NCBI GenBank assembly: GCA_039619475.1
Contig: CM077116.1
Coordinates: forward strand, 249,993,440-250,057,439
Direction of reading: 5' to 3'
Origin: Icerya purchasi
Taxonomy: Eukaryota; Arthropoda; Insecta; Hemiptera; Monophlebidae
Length of the DNA: 64,000 nt
In this document: positions 36,701 to 50,600 of the stretch, piece after piece
Position numbering within the stretch: position 1 is the first letter of the stretch
How the letters are laid out: each line of letters opens with the position of its first letter
The notes under the pieces: model-generated
Told to the model about the DNA's origin: nothing
Databases searched by the model: none
Seen by the model: the letters and a program-made list of their open reading frames with translations, nothing else
Program-made: the position numbers and the translations under genes

Positions 36701-38492
36701 TATTTACAATTCATTAAGAATTTAAACCTTACAAGCAATTAAATTTTTCGACGGAAATTATTTGCTAATACATCAAAACTGTTCAAATAATTCTAGTAAC
36801 CTTTTTCTCTAAAATTCTTTTTCGTTCGAAGCTTACTCTAGCGTAATTTGTCTTTGGAATGCTCGAGTTTACCTAATCTGTTTGTTTTTATTATGATGTA
36901 CTCTTGTTACTTTTTATCCCCCAACGGACTATTATGTTTGAAACTTAAAAATCAACCGACTTTACTGCCCAAAATTTTAGTGCAACAAGTTAGTCTTTAC
37001 ACGACAATGGAACATTCTCGTACATAAATTGTGATAATTATCACAAGCCTTTCTTTTTGTCGTTGTTATGGTCCAGTAAAAATTCGCCAAAAATTTCCTT
37101 CAATACATTTTAAAAGAACATGTAATTTTTTCATTAATGAAAATGTACGAAAGACATTGTTACATCGTTGTTTATATGTAATTTATAGAATGCTTTTTTC
37201 AATTTAAAATCGTTAGCTGTTTCAAAGTGGTAAGCTACTTAAAATTCAATATTTGACATGGTACTATTATCGACATAAACTTATTTCGTTACCTGAATAG
37301 ATTGCGTAATGACATTGTACATACACAGTCCGACAAATATAATAATAGTGTGTTCTCATTCCAGATGTGTAGTATGCGGTACATTTTTTTTCGCTGATTT
37401 TGCCTAGTTTCTTATCTTTAGCTAATATGCGTCAATAGTGATCTCCCTTAGAATTCGCCTTATTTTTTGCATAGTAAAATATCTATTTTCTTTTATTAAA
37501 AATGTTATATTCGTGTTTCAATAAAATCGAAACGTTCTTGTGTACTCGTAGGCCGCAAGAATACTTTCGGTAAGCGTAAAAATAAAAAGGAAAAATTTCA
37601 TAAAACGCTTCAATACCGAACTATCTAATTTCATCCGTAAAACACTTTACCCATAATTTTAAAATTTAACTGCACCAAAATCTCTAACGTATCATTTCAT
37701 CCAAAATGTACGTCACACTATTATATGATGGCCATTTCATTCAAACAATATTCGATTAACATTCGAAAAATTTTAAATTACTTAAAATAACTAAGATGAA
37801 TATAATTGCTAATAAATGAAAATGGAAAACGATATTAATTTACGAATGCTATTTTACAAAACCAAAATTAAAAACGTTAAAACAATTAACGTTTATTAGA
37901 AAAAAGAAAAATATCCACAATAATAATTAGAAATAATAATAATTTCACCGTTAATTTGGTCTCACCGGTTTTTAATTGACCATTTAGAGCAAACAAAAAA
38001 TAATTTCGATCATACAGTTACATATATATTTTTTAATATAACTAAGCATCTATAAGGAAATGAAATAGTACGCTTACATGCCCGCTCGTTAACGTGACAA
38101 ATAAAAAAAAAAAAAAAATATGTCAACTATGTATTCCGCTTTAATAATAATATACAAAAATGTTAAAAATAATGCGTTTCTCGAGTTATGTTTTTATAAC
38201 CAAATGTACAATTATTTGCAAAAACATTATATAATATCGTGCTGCAGTTATTGCAAAATCTCAGTCGTTCGTACAAATTATAAACGAGCTTATAATAAAA
38301 AGATTAAATGCTCGTGGAATGGGGTTCCGTAAAAAAACGAACGAAAACTTCACACTATACAGATTAAAATAAAACAAGGTCTACACATTTACACATATAT
38401 GTATCAAGAAACAACAAAATTTAATAAATCTATTCGAAAATATTCGTAAAAAAGGGTAAAATGATTTTTTTCTTTTTACTATCAGTAAAGTT
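33755..38492. other. intergenic region between convergent ATP5MG and TOMM70
   Basis: AT-rich DNA holding the 3' UTRs of both genes, which point at each other. No transposon or other exon was recognised. For TOMM70 a distal AATAAA on the minus strand occurs at 37892-37897, about 600 bp past the stop, and another AATAAA overlaps the stop codon itself; which is used cannot be told. Long A or T runs are at 34557-34570 and 38103-38118. Confidence 0.5.
33838..33843 (+). terminator. ATP5MG polyadenylation signal candidate
   Basis: AATAAA lies 84 bp downstream of the ATP5MG stop. It is the first canonical hexamer after the coding end, and no competing downstream gene is seen. Cleavage would fall near 33855-33875. 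Confidence 0.5.
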
Positions 38493-38670
38493 TTATTGGT
38501 AGTTCGAAAGTAAATCGGCAACGTGGCCTACATGATGTCCTAATCGTTCCAATCCCTTAAGTTGCGCTTCTGCAATGACTCGAGTACGATACAATTGTGA
38601 AAGATCGCCTAAGTTTGAATATCGCAATATAGCTTCATCGTAATACTCTATGGCTGCTCTAAAGTTGCAC
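38493..38670 (-). CDS. TOMM70: TOMM70 last exon
   Basis: The acceptor TTATTCCAG precedes G|TGCAAC; the G completes ATG begun in the previous exon, giving MQMCNFRAAIEYYDEAIL. It continues RYSNLGDLSQLYRTRVIAEA and ends ADLLSNYQ before TAA at 38493-38495. The position matches TOM70's final TPR and C-terminal helix. The last ~15 residues (HHVGHVADLLSNYQ) seem lineage-specific. Confidence 0.9.
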
Positions 38671-41600
38671 CTGGAATAAAAAACAGATCATCTAAAATAC
38701 TTGAAAAAAAAAAATTAAAAGCTTTTTTTCTCACCATGCATGACAAACGCATTTTGATTTATTGCCAACAATTAAATTTCCTTTATGACGCAATTTAATC
38801 CTTTTTGATTTTTATCTTCGCTTTATAGGAAAATTTTTATTACGATATATTACGGTTACGTATATAACGTATCGAGCGCCCCAAACCATTTGTCCGTCAC
38901 TTCTAAAATCTGGAATACCTAATTAAATAAAATATTCAAAGCCTCTTGTTATTAGAAAATTGACTGTTGTGCCATATCGATGACAATATTTTCGCTTTTC
39001 TATTCAGATAGGAAGTTGGGTTTTCAAATGGAATATAGGGTATTCTTATTATAGATTTTAACTTTACCGTGGAAAATTTAAAAAAAATTTCTTGAAAGCG
39101 TTCTCGTAATGCCCCCAATGTCTTGACTAGATTGAAAAACTCGAAATTAAATTAAAGAATATTTGAAGTTTACTTTGTCAGTTTTACAAATTTTAAATGT
39201 AATGCAAAATGTGTCTTCGATTTTTTTTTTTTTTGAGTACAACGCAGTATTCACTGATCGTGCGTTTTAACGTGCGGTCACATTTTTCTGTGTCCCTTTG
39301 GCGTTGGTAATTCGTAATGTTTTTCTAATGCTAAATTGCTATTATCTTTATGTAACGTTACTGATAAAACTTCCTATTTCATTTCGACAATTTGCAGCCG
39401 TGTTATTCGAAAATAGGTTTTACGGAGTTTAACGCGTGTCGTGTGTTTCCGTATTTTTTTTTTTCTGTTATTAAAATAGTTTCCACCATAAAAAAAAAAT
39501 TAATAAAAATAAGTCAATTAATATCACTAGTATTATGAATCTATTTTTCCAATGTAACGTTACTCTTCATATTCCATTTTAACAACTTAGTCATGGTTTT
39601 TTCAAATGAAGAAGCTGTTGAGATGCTTCAGATACTCTGGGATAGTATCGAAATGTTTTTCCTGCAGCCAAACAATTATGGTGAGATGTTTCCCATACAA
39701 ATTTTCTCATTCACGAAAAGTTTTCTTAGAATTACACGCGTTAAGAACGACTCGTTTCCGACAAGGTTCTGGCTTACACTGGGCGACGTGGAGCTCAATT
39801 TGAACATTTGTTATGTTAAATAAAATCGATTTGTTTAAACGTTCAAATACATTGCTATTCATTTTGATAAAATTTATTTCATACACATCAAGCAAAAATG
39901 AGTTTTAAGAAAAATGTCCCGAACAAAATTTTTTATTTTCCAAAGTTGGAATCTGCAAAAGAAAAAAAAGAAAACATCCTACTTAAAAACCGAAAATATT
40001 TTCTTTCAATATGGCAATTTATAATATATTTTTAATTTTACAAGATATCTTGGCTGAACCAGTGATCGGAATACACTTTACAATGATTTTAAAATTCCGT
40101 GCTTACAATTACACACTCTTCATAAAAAGCCTTTTCTTTGATAAAAATGAAATTAATTCGATAATTTATTTTTCGAACAGTTTACTCTGCTAATATTTTT
40201 AGTCGTGTTTTCAGGAAAAAAATTCTTTGTAATTTAATTTACTAATATTTTATTTTATTGCACATTTAAAATCAACGCCCTAAATGACAAAATATATATA
40301 TACTTTTAGTGATACTTTTTTTTTTTTAATTTTTTGAGCATGTCGGCTAAGGACGTTACCCAAACCAAAGGTGTGACATCATTAATGATTATATAGGAAA
40401 AATATTAGAAATGGACCATATGAGTGAAGCTAACAAAGTAATAACCAAGGAAGAAGGAAAAGAAAGGATACTGTGAGCGCTGTAAGGCGTTAGAAGGCCA
40501 AAAAGCAAAAGACAAGAATACAATATCACGCGTTCTGAAGAAATGAAAGGGCATTCAAATAAAATGTGATTCGCATCACAAATGAAGTTTGCTTCTGACG
40601 GATCAAACGGGCAAAGAGGAGACTGGGTAATGGAGAAACGTACTAGGTTGTTCAAAAAGTTTTGAAAGCGACATCTATGGAGCTGTAAAAGAATCAAAAT
40701 GTCTACGCCATTTTAATATTTCATCTTTCATATGAACATAACCAAAGTTTCATTTCAATCTGTCAATTCATTCTTTGTTTATAAGCCATTTGAAGTTGAC
40801 GTGTCAGTGTATTTTTTAACAATGGAAAAATCCGAATATCTTGCAGTGATTAAATTCTTTGTTTTAGACGGCTTATCGGCTACTGAGATCCATGCAAAGA
40901 TGGTGAAAGTATTAAAGGAGTCTTCTCCTTCATTTCCAACCGTTCACCGATGGGTTTTAGAGTTTAATCGTGGCCGTACAAGCGTTGATGACGATCCCCA
41001 CGCTCAGGACGTCCAAAAAGTGCATCAACACCAGAAATCGTAGCAAAAATACAGGATATGATTTTGGAAAATCGTCGATTGACTGAGAGAGATTTAGTAG
41101 AGGCTCTAGACATCTCATTAGGCAGTGTGAGCCACATTTTAAGTGAGGTATTGGGTTTCAGAAAGCTGTGTGTACAATGGGTGCCGCATTCGTTAACAAT
41201 GGAACAAAAACACATTTGAGTGCGACTTTCTCAGCAACATTTGGAGCGTTTTCGACAGAATAAAAAGGATTTTGTGCGTCGATTCATCACTATGGATGAG
41301 ACTTGGGTCTACCACCATGATCCTGAATCAAAACAAGATGCTAAGGAGTGGTGTGAACCAGGCACTTCGGATCCGAAGCGAGTTCGGGTCCAAAAATCGG
41401 TAAAGAAGGTCTTAGCGTCAGTTTTCTGGGATGCAAAAGCTATTTTGTTGGTGGATTATCTCCAAACTGGCAAAACAATAAATTCTGAATATTATTGTAA
41501 CCTTTTGGACCAATTGGATGAAAAAATTCGTGAAAAAAGACCCAGTTTGCAGAAGAAAAAAATCATTTTTCATCAAGACAATGCACCGGCTCACATAGCT

Positions 41601-44600
41601 CAAAAAACCATCGCGAAGATCAGTGAATTGGGGTACGAATTGTTGCAGCATCCACCCTATTCGCCAGATTTAGCTCCCTCTGACTTCTGGCTCTTCTCTC
41701 ACCTCAAAAAATTCCTTCGTGGACAGCGTTTTTCATCGAACGAAGAGGTTATAACTGCTGTAGACGGGTATTTCGAGGACCTTCCGGAAAAGCTCTATGG
41801 AAATGGGATGCATAAATTGGAGGATCGTTGGAACAATTGTATTGAACTTATGGGAGATTGTACTGAGCAATAAAAGTGATTTCACTAAAAAAAAAGGTAT
41901 TTTCATTTCCGCTTTCAAAACTTTTTGAACAACCTAGTAAAAACGAAGCAGGAAGCAAGCTGTGATTTAACCGAAGTCAAATTATAGATGAACTAGTTGA
42001 CCATCTCATGTTGGGGAAATTAAGAAACCACAGAAAAAGAGGAGGAATGGGTTGTATGGATAAATAAAAGGAAGCAGGATTGGAAAAAGAAGAAGAATAG
42101 AGATCAGACAAACATTCGCGGTGGCAACGAAAGGAAAGAGGAAGAAGACTTTGGGCAGGAAAATGACTAATAAAGCGACCGTCTGAAGCAGCCGAACGTG
42201 CCAACGAGTCAACTAACTTGTTGCCCGAAATTCCACAATGACTAGGAATCCACAATAGAAGAGCGGGAATGAAATAGGATGTAAAATTAAGGAGCGTATG
42301 TGAAGCACGATAGGATCAGCGGATGGTTTAGGAAAGGGAGTAGCAATGGCTTGTAAAACGCCTTTTGAATTAGAAGATAAGAGAACCTTAGATATATTGC
42401 TAATAGAAGCTATAAAAAGGATTGCTTGTAGGATTGCAATAGATTCGGCTAAGAATAGTCGAAATCCGGCAGAGTAAAAACCGCTCCAACCTCCAAAGCT
42501 GACTTTGAGTCATCTGTGAAAATTAAAGTATAAGACGGGAAAAGCGGGGGTAAAACATAATTAAATTCGTTATGAGCAGCGAAGGAAGAAAGAGTAAACT
42601 GGACGAGTAAATAAAATCTGGAAAATTATAGGTAAAATAAGAGTATGTGGTGTAGGATAGAACAAAAGGAGAGAAGGCCCTGAGATGTGAAGAAATCAAG
42701 GAAAGGATTGGAGTTTTACGAGGGGAGAAGTGCCAGTTGTTGAATATAAACAAGTAGGAATTGATAATATGAGTATGAAGACGTTTGATCAGAAATCGTT
42801 CACCTAGATAAAGTCTTCGCATGAATAAAGGATAGGAACCAGTTTCTGCCAAAATGGCTTCAATAGGAGATGAGTTTAAGGCACCGATACAAAGGCGGAG
42901 ACATATGTTATGGATTTTATCAAGCTTAAGGAGAAGGTATTTAGGAGAACTAGCATAAGGGAACGAGCAATAATCGAATTTGGAAAGGATAGTGGCCTTA
43001 TATAGCATTAGAAGGATATAAGGATCCCCACTTCAATTGCGGGAGGAGAGAGCCTTTAACCAATTAATGCGCAAACTATACATACCATAACAGATAAAAA
43101 AAAAAGAAGAAAAAAACTGGCAATTTTTGTTGAACAGATTTCCAAAGTCTATCCTAAATCAAACTTTAAATGCTTTTACGAGAACCTGAAAGGTACTGCA
43201 ATTAGATGTTATCGTAAAATTTTACCATTTAAAATATTAATTTTAAGCAATTTAACATAATGTCATTACACATATCGCAGTTAATATTAATCGTAATACA
43301 TACATATTTAAAAACGATCACAAAAATAGTGCACGACAAAAAGATAAAGATACTCGCTTATTTACCTTATATTACGATACTTTTTTAAATAAATTTCAAA
43401 GTTTTATAAATGACTGTAATAATTTTATCAAATTTTTGCAACAACATTATAAAGAGAATTTATTATCTGCCGCAAAAAATTTAATTTAACATTATATTGT
43501 CAATTTTTATCAAATTAAACATTTATCTATTATAATTAACATCTAGGAGAATTTCCATTAGCGCAAATAGCGACAGCAATTTTATCTGAAATAGTATCAT
43601 TCAGCAGGCACCATGTGAAAATTGTGCCCAAATATCTAAAATTGACTGTTTCAATAATTCACAAACTGAAGAATATTGTTTGGCATCTTTATAAACTCTT
43701 CTACAGTAAGAAGTCTCCAAATATTTTCAATATTTAGGTTTGAATATCGTGCAAGCCAATCCAATATTGGTACAGAATTTGTTTCAAATCATAATTTTAT
43801 AAACTGGCATATTATTTCACTGAAAGCTATTTTCCGAAAATGATCTCTGGTTTGTTAAAAGATTTTTATACTTTAAAGCCCCTACTTTGCCATTTAAAAA
43901 CAAAAATCTCATTTCGCCCTTTACAACCAACTGCACACCAAATCATTACGGATTCCTTCTTCCTAATCGATGCATTGACATTATAATAATACGTTCGTCC
44001 TTTTTAAATCATGATAATAATAATACCCATCCGGATGATCACCTGAATTAATCTTTGTTTCCATTTCGTTCCTCAATTTAGCATTGCAAAGTCCAATCTA
44101 ACCGCTATGTTGTGTTTACTTAATGGTAGTTTTTTCATTGATTTTTTACGAATTAAGACCGATGTTTGTTTTTTATAATCTTTACACATTACGAACGTTC
44201 GTTTTTACACCACTTTTATTCATTATAGTCTGAGAGAAAATGCAGAATTCGAAGCTCAGCTTAATTTTTTGACAATCAGAGTTAATGCATACTATCGTCC
44301 TATTGATTTTTAGCAATTTTTACCTCGTTCAATTAAACGAACTACCGTAGGACTAACGAGCAGTTTCACGATTTAACGATCCACTTTTTTTTGAAAACAA
44401 TAATTTTTTACTTTTCTTCTCGAGAAAGTGGTTTATTTCTTTCCATCGTTTAATTATACCAAAAATAAGCACGCAAACGATACCAAGTACTAATAATTCG
44501 AACGAACGAAAACAAAGATAAAGTAAATAAAATATGTTATATTGCCTTTTCATCATTATACCGAAACTTCATCGGAAAAGTAAACCTAACGACAAGATAT

Positions 44601-47600
44601 AAAACTTTTATCGATGTTCAGTATGTTTTAACGATTTCATTATTAATATCGACATTATTATAATGATGGTCGTCGCAACAGTCTAGTTGCTAGAGCGCTT
44701 GACTTCCGCTATGGAAGTCTCGGGATCGATCCCGGGCGACGACACAGAAATTATTACGAAAAATTAAATTAAATACTCGCTATTTGACGTGGAAGGCAAT
44801 GGAAAACATGCATACCATCATATGCGCGCTAGTTAGCACACAGCAACACGCATGGGGGACTGCATTTATCGATAAATCAAATAATCACAATGTCAGGTGC
44901 AAGTGTAGTCTTGCGTGTGTACGCTCACGTTTTGAATATAACAATTGCCCTGTATACAACCTATATCCGTGTAGCTGAAATGTACGAATAGGTTGCCCAC
45001 CAACCGAATGTTGGAGGAGATAATGATGATGATATAGTAATATTGATAATATTAACATTAATAGAAAAACAAACTGAGAGTTTGTTTTTTCGTTGCATAC
45101 TGTAGGCTAATCATGCGATTATTTCGCAAATTGCAAAATGATGCGTATAAAACTTACATCTGCATTTCAATTGTCGCAATTGTTTCGTAGGCAAATTCGC
45201 AATCTTTGTCGCATTTCAGAGCAGTTTTAATTAAATTTTTAGCTTCTTGGATATCAGCCTTCCACTGCAAAACCAATAAAGCTGAAAAACAGTAAAAATT
45301 TTAATTCGAACCGATAATTTTAGTACAATTACCACACGCAACATTTACGGAAACTAACATGCGATGAAAATGGAAAGTGATGCGTGAATGTCGTAAAAAA
45401 TGGGATTTCAACCGAAGAATAAGAACGAAAACTTTTCTTTCATTGTATTTTTAACCGACTTAAAAAAAGGAGGAGGTATTCAATTTGACTGTACTTTTTT
45501 TTTTTTTTTTTTTTTTTTTATGTGTGTTACCACAGAACTTTCTTCTAGATGAACCGATTTTGATGATTCTTCTTTTATTTGAAAGGTGGTGTTTGTCATG
45601 TGGTCCTATTTAAATTTGATCAAGGTCTGACCGCGATAGTTTTTGAGTTATCCTTAATAATGCGGGAGATTGAAGCTTTTTGGATGCTTTTCATTCATGC
45701 TTGTTTTCACCGTCGGATTAGATTTTTGACTTCAAATACTATAAATTTTCCAAATTACCATGGAAATGTAGCTTTTGGTGTTTTTGCCGTGGAAATAAAT
45801 GTTTTAATTTAATTGAATAAAAATGCACTAAAAAGTAAAAAATAAAATGCTTTTTTACAAAAAATAAATACCGACTTCTAGGTTTATTATAAAAATTAGA
45901 AATGCACTAAAAAGTAAAAAATAATTACTCCCGATAAAATATATATATCAGAGTGATATAACTTAAGGTGATATCGTAATTCTTATACAACATTAACTTT
46001 TTGGAGTTGGCATCAAATTCATATTAAAAGAATAATTAAAAACTGCATTAAATGTTGATTAAATTGTTCCTAACATGAATTTAATTCCAACTCCAAAAAG
46101 TTAATGTTGTATAAGAATTACGATATCACCTTAAGTTATATCACTCTGATATATATATTTTATCGGGAGTAATTATTTTTTACTTTTTAGTGCATTTTTA
46201 AATTTTTATAATAAACCTTGAAGTCGGTATTTATTTTTTGTAAAAAAGCATTTTTAAAGTTCATCACTATTTCTTTTTCAGTATTTAGAACGGGCTGGCT
46301 TACTTTTAGTTTTTAAACGCAGTTATATTCTCTTCATTAATACGCCCAAACAAATGAAGTACAAAAAGTGTCAAATCCATAGTTACCAACATTAAAAAAT
46401 TACGAGCATTTACGTAATATAAGAATACGAAAAAATACATATTCATATGATGTAGCATTTTTTCAAGTCAGTATGATGAATTCATTGTCAGTAAACTTTT
46501 GTTATTAAAAATCTAAACGAGCCATATCTTTATTATCTGTGTGCTAATAAATAATCGAGTTGTAGCGATAAAACAAAAACAAATCTCATATTTCAGCATG
46601 AATACTTCTTAAAATGCGTAACTGCACTAAAATATTAAATATTTTATCCATACTTGCCCGATTTAAAAAAAAATAAATAAGTAAAAAGGAGAATCCGCCC
46701 TCATTTAAATTTCTTAAACATATACTTCAGAAATTTAAATTTTAGAACTATAATTTCTATTTAAAATGTCCGTACAACGCACATTGCGTTCCCCTTGAAT
46801 ATACGCTATATATTTTTAAATTAAAACTAATAAAAGTGATATATTTGATCAGTCATTTTTTTCATGTATTTCAAAAAAAAAGACAGCAACGTTTTGTCAT
46901 TAAAGTAAAGGAAATGTAATAAATTTAAACATATAACCGTGCAAAAAATATTAGTCTGTTAAATAATACACTAATACATTTCAACGTAATCACAAACTAG
47001 TTGTAAAACCGAATAAAAAATAACACTAAAGGATGTATATTATAGAGAATATTTTCATGCATCATATTCAGTAAAAAAAATTTCGACGCTATCAAAAAAA
47101 ATAAAGTAAGCATAAACTAATATATCGAATGTTGAAACAAACATTGAAAAGAACAATTTAAATATTACAGTTGTTTGAATAAAATTCCGCTATAAGACCT
47201 ACCGATTATGAGTGCAATGGTAATTCGAACAGTGTACGATTTTTCCATTTGTAAAAGATTTATTGGATTATTACAATGTTAAATCATCGGAACAAACGTT
47301 AATAAAAAAATTATCTAGTGATACCATGATAGAATTTTGAAATTATCAGAAAATAAAAATTAATAGAGAAATTAATTCCAACAAGTTTACAGTAGTTATC
47401 ATCGAAAAGGAACCTTTAAAAAGTAAACGAATGCTATTTTAGAAGGAAAAACTGACATCAATGGCAGGTAATTGAAGTATGGCCATGTGAAATTTCTAAG
47501 ATATCACCACCACTTTGGAGCAATTCATTAATGGAAATATCTAAAAAAAAAAAAAAGGGGGGAAATAATATATTTCAAAATTTCCAGTTTAAGTCTTTGT

Positions 47601-50600
47601 TTTAATGTCGATAACAAGATGGTTTTGTTGCGCATTTCTCATGAATAATTCAACGATCAAATCATTTCTCCACCAACTTAAAAATACAAGTTCGTGATCC
47701 GGACTGTTGAATGCTTTAGCATTCTCTAAAGGCTATTTTTTTACGAATCAACCTACTCTTTCAATTCGCGATTAATGTTACACGTCTTTTTCGATTTATG
47801 TCCTATTTTCACCCGTATTGAAACATTTCATTTATCTACCAACTTATTAGTGTACGTTTCATGCTGGAATTATTGCTTCCATTGGTACAATTTCACACTT
47901 CTTTAAAAGTATAAAATAAAAACCACTCAACACAATTTTGTCTTTTTGTTTTGGAATTTTTATGCTACAGCGACCAAAATTTAAAAAGCACACTACTCTA
48001 AACGGTGTAAATTATGTTGCATATTGAATGTACGGGAAGTTGTTCATCAATTTTTATTGGAAAAACTGAGATAAAAATAGTGTTACAGTAAAAAGAAGTA
48101 TATAACACGAAAAACAAGAATTGAATTATTTTTAAATCATAATCTTAATTCGTACGCATCACGATGCATGCCAGAAATTACTTCGGCCTTTTATAATTAC
48201 GCTAGAGATTTCGAATTTTTAAATAAAGTAAAAATACTTTCATAACTTTGATTGTCAAAAAACAACTATAAAATCCGACGAAAAAATAAATGCTCAACAG
48301 AAATTTTCAAACGGCGTAAACAAAGCATATTCTCCATAATTAAATTTACCTTTATGAACGTATAAAGATGCATTATCGGGATCATTCTGAACGGCGGCAT
48401 TGAAAATACTTTCAGCTTTGGCGTAATCTCCTATTTCTGTTAAAACCTGCAACAAAGTAAACGCGCGTAGTAAAATTTTATTATTATTTTATTACACTTA
48501 AAACGCTAGCGCTCACTCCAAATTACTAGTTTGTCCGAATCCATATTTGCGCCCGTATCCTTTTAGCGGAACTAAAAAAAAAGACATCTATGAAATCATT
48601 TTACGTTAAAAATTAAGCAACAAGTAAATCAACTTTTCATCAATTTCATTTTCTCATTGTTTTTATTATAGTAAAGTGAAGTAAGTCCCATAACCTTGAT
48701 AAGGCGTCGGGATTGTGAAGTTAAGCTTTTCATAATGTACTAAGCCTAATGGATCTAAAGAAAATATTGGGGCCAGTTCCTTTCTCATGGGATCCGCATT
48801 TATCTTCTCAGATTTCTCTGGTACCTAATTCAATTTCAGCTGGGTAAACTTGGGAGCGACTTAGATCCGGGACGAGACAAGTCTAACCCATGAGACCTCT
48901 GATTTGGTAGCCAAGCACCTTAACCACTAGGCTAAAACATACGTAATTATTTAAAATTAATCTAGTTGATTGTTATCGTGTAGTATCAACGTGCGTTTAC
49001 GCGTTAAAGTGATTAATTGTTTTTGCGCTGATATCAGTGATAGATAGATAACGTTTTCAAACGGAAAATACGAGTAAGAAATATATTTATATAAATAATA
49101 ATTAGTACCGGAATATAAAATTAGCGAACAAAATGCCGAGAGCGAAAAAAACGGTAGCGCCACTGAAGTTAAATTTAAACGAATTCAAGAGGCAGTACAG
49201 TGAGAGCAGTGGTAGCGGCGTAAACATACCTCACAAAAAAAAGAATAAAAAAGTAGAAGAGGCAGAAACAGACAGCGAAAGTGGAATAGACATAGCCGAG
49301 AGTCTGGAAGAAATAAAAAGAGACATGACGGAAATAAAAAAGTTTATCGAATTCCTGTCGGAAAAATATGACATGTATAAAATGCATGAAATGTTGATAG
49401 AGGAGGTAAAGGGGCTCAAAGAGCACGTGGTCCTGCTGACGGCGGAAACAAGGAAAAAGGACGAAAAGATCAAAGAACTAACATGTACAGTTCATCAGCT
49501 GGAGCAGTACGGACGAAGGGAAAACGTGGAAATACACGGAGTAACGGAAAAACCGGAGGAAAATCTCAGAGAAATTGTAATCAAGACGGCCGCAAAAATA
49601 AATGTAACAATAAAGGAAGAAGACATCAGTGCGGTGCACAGACTACCGTCGAAAAGCACTACATTGCCAAAACCGATAATTGTAAAGGCAAGCAGGAGAA
49701 TAGCCGACGAAATGATGGAAAAAAAGAAAGGGGTAATAATATGGGACAAAGACATTTCAAACGCTGAGAGTAGTCTAAAAGTGTTTCTGAACGAGAACTT
49801 ATCCAGGTTTTACAGAGGACTTCTATGGCATAATTTGTGAAAAGAGGAAAGATCTTTATGAAGAAAAACCCGCAGGGAAAAGCAGTTCAAATAAAAGATC
49901 CGCACGATTTAAGCAAACTAATATAAGAACATGTTACAGTAGCGGGGAAGAAATACGGGAAATCGCGGAATACGTAGTTGTAAGATTAAAAATAAGACAA
50001 TATTCGAAAAGAATTTTAATAATTCGATTGCACAAATTAGTTATGAATTGTAGAAATAAGATTAGAATAAATAAGACGGGACTGAGCGAACATGTGTATA
50101 AGAGTGTAGACAAGGGTAGCGTAATATGGTGTTTGGTGCGCGTGTGTTATTGGGATACTAAGAATTTACGTAGTAGGTGTGCGTATGTGTGCGCGAGAGA
50201 AAGTGTGTACAGGTGCGGTTCTAGGAATAGTTGCGGATGGTGTGTTGTATATATGTGTGTGTTTTCTGGGTTTGCGAGTGGTTTTTGGTTACGGTGTGTG
50301 TGTTTCGGGTTGGTGGTGTATGGTGGTTTGATGTAGAGGTGTGCGGTGGCAGGGTGGAGGCGGTGTGAACAGTTTAGGGGAGAGAAAAGGAAAGAAGATA
50401 AGTGGGAAGCGAAAAAAAGACAGTAAGCGAACGAAGGAGCAAGAATAAGAGAGAGAAGCAGATGTGATAAGAAATATGCAAAGAAACAATGATGAGGAGG
50501 CAGGTGAAATAGATAAAATGCGCAGACGTGCTTCCACCGCGCCGCTGCAGGCCTCGAAGGTACGTTTTAAGTTATGTTTATATCGTAATCTAAACTATCC

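Larger units (their letters stand above)
40316..43066 (-). mobile_element. LINE with RNase H, interrupted by a mariner
   Basis: A minus-strand, 5'-truncated non-LTR element. From 43008 it encodes the region after the reverse-transcriptase palm (SKFDYCSFPYASSPKYLL, LDKIHNICLRLCIGALNSSP). An RNase H follows: TDDSKSALEVGAVF near 42500, then WIPSHCGISGNKLVDSLARS at 42255. After the mariner come SPLCPFDPSE and ANHILFECPF, the usual C-terminal cysteine/histidine region. The poly-A tail appears as a T run at 40316-40327. RNase H points to the I/R1/Jockey assemblage. A short copy of the same family is at 6471-6703. The element is in TOMM70's last intron, in the gene's sense orientation, and carries several stops. 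Confidence 0.8.
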
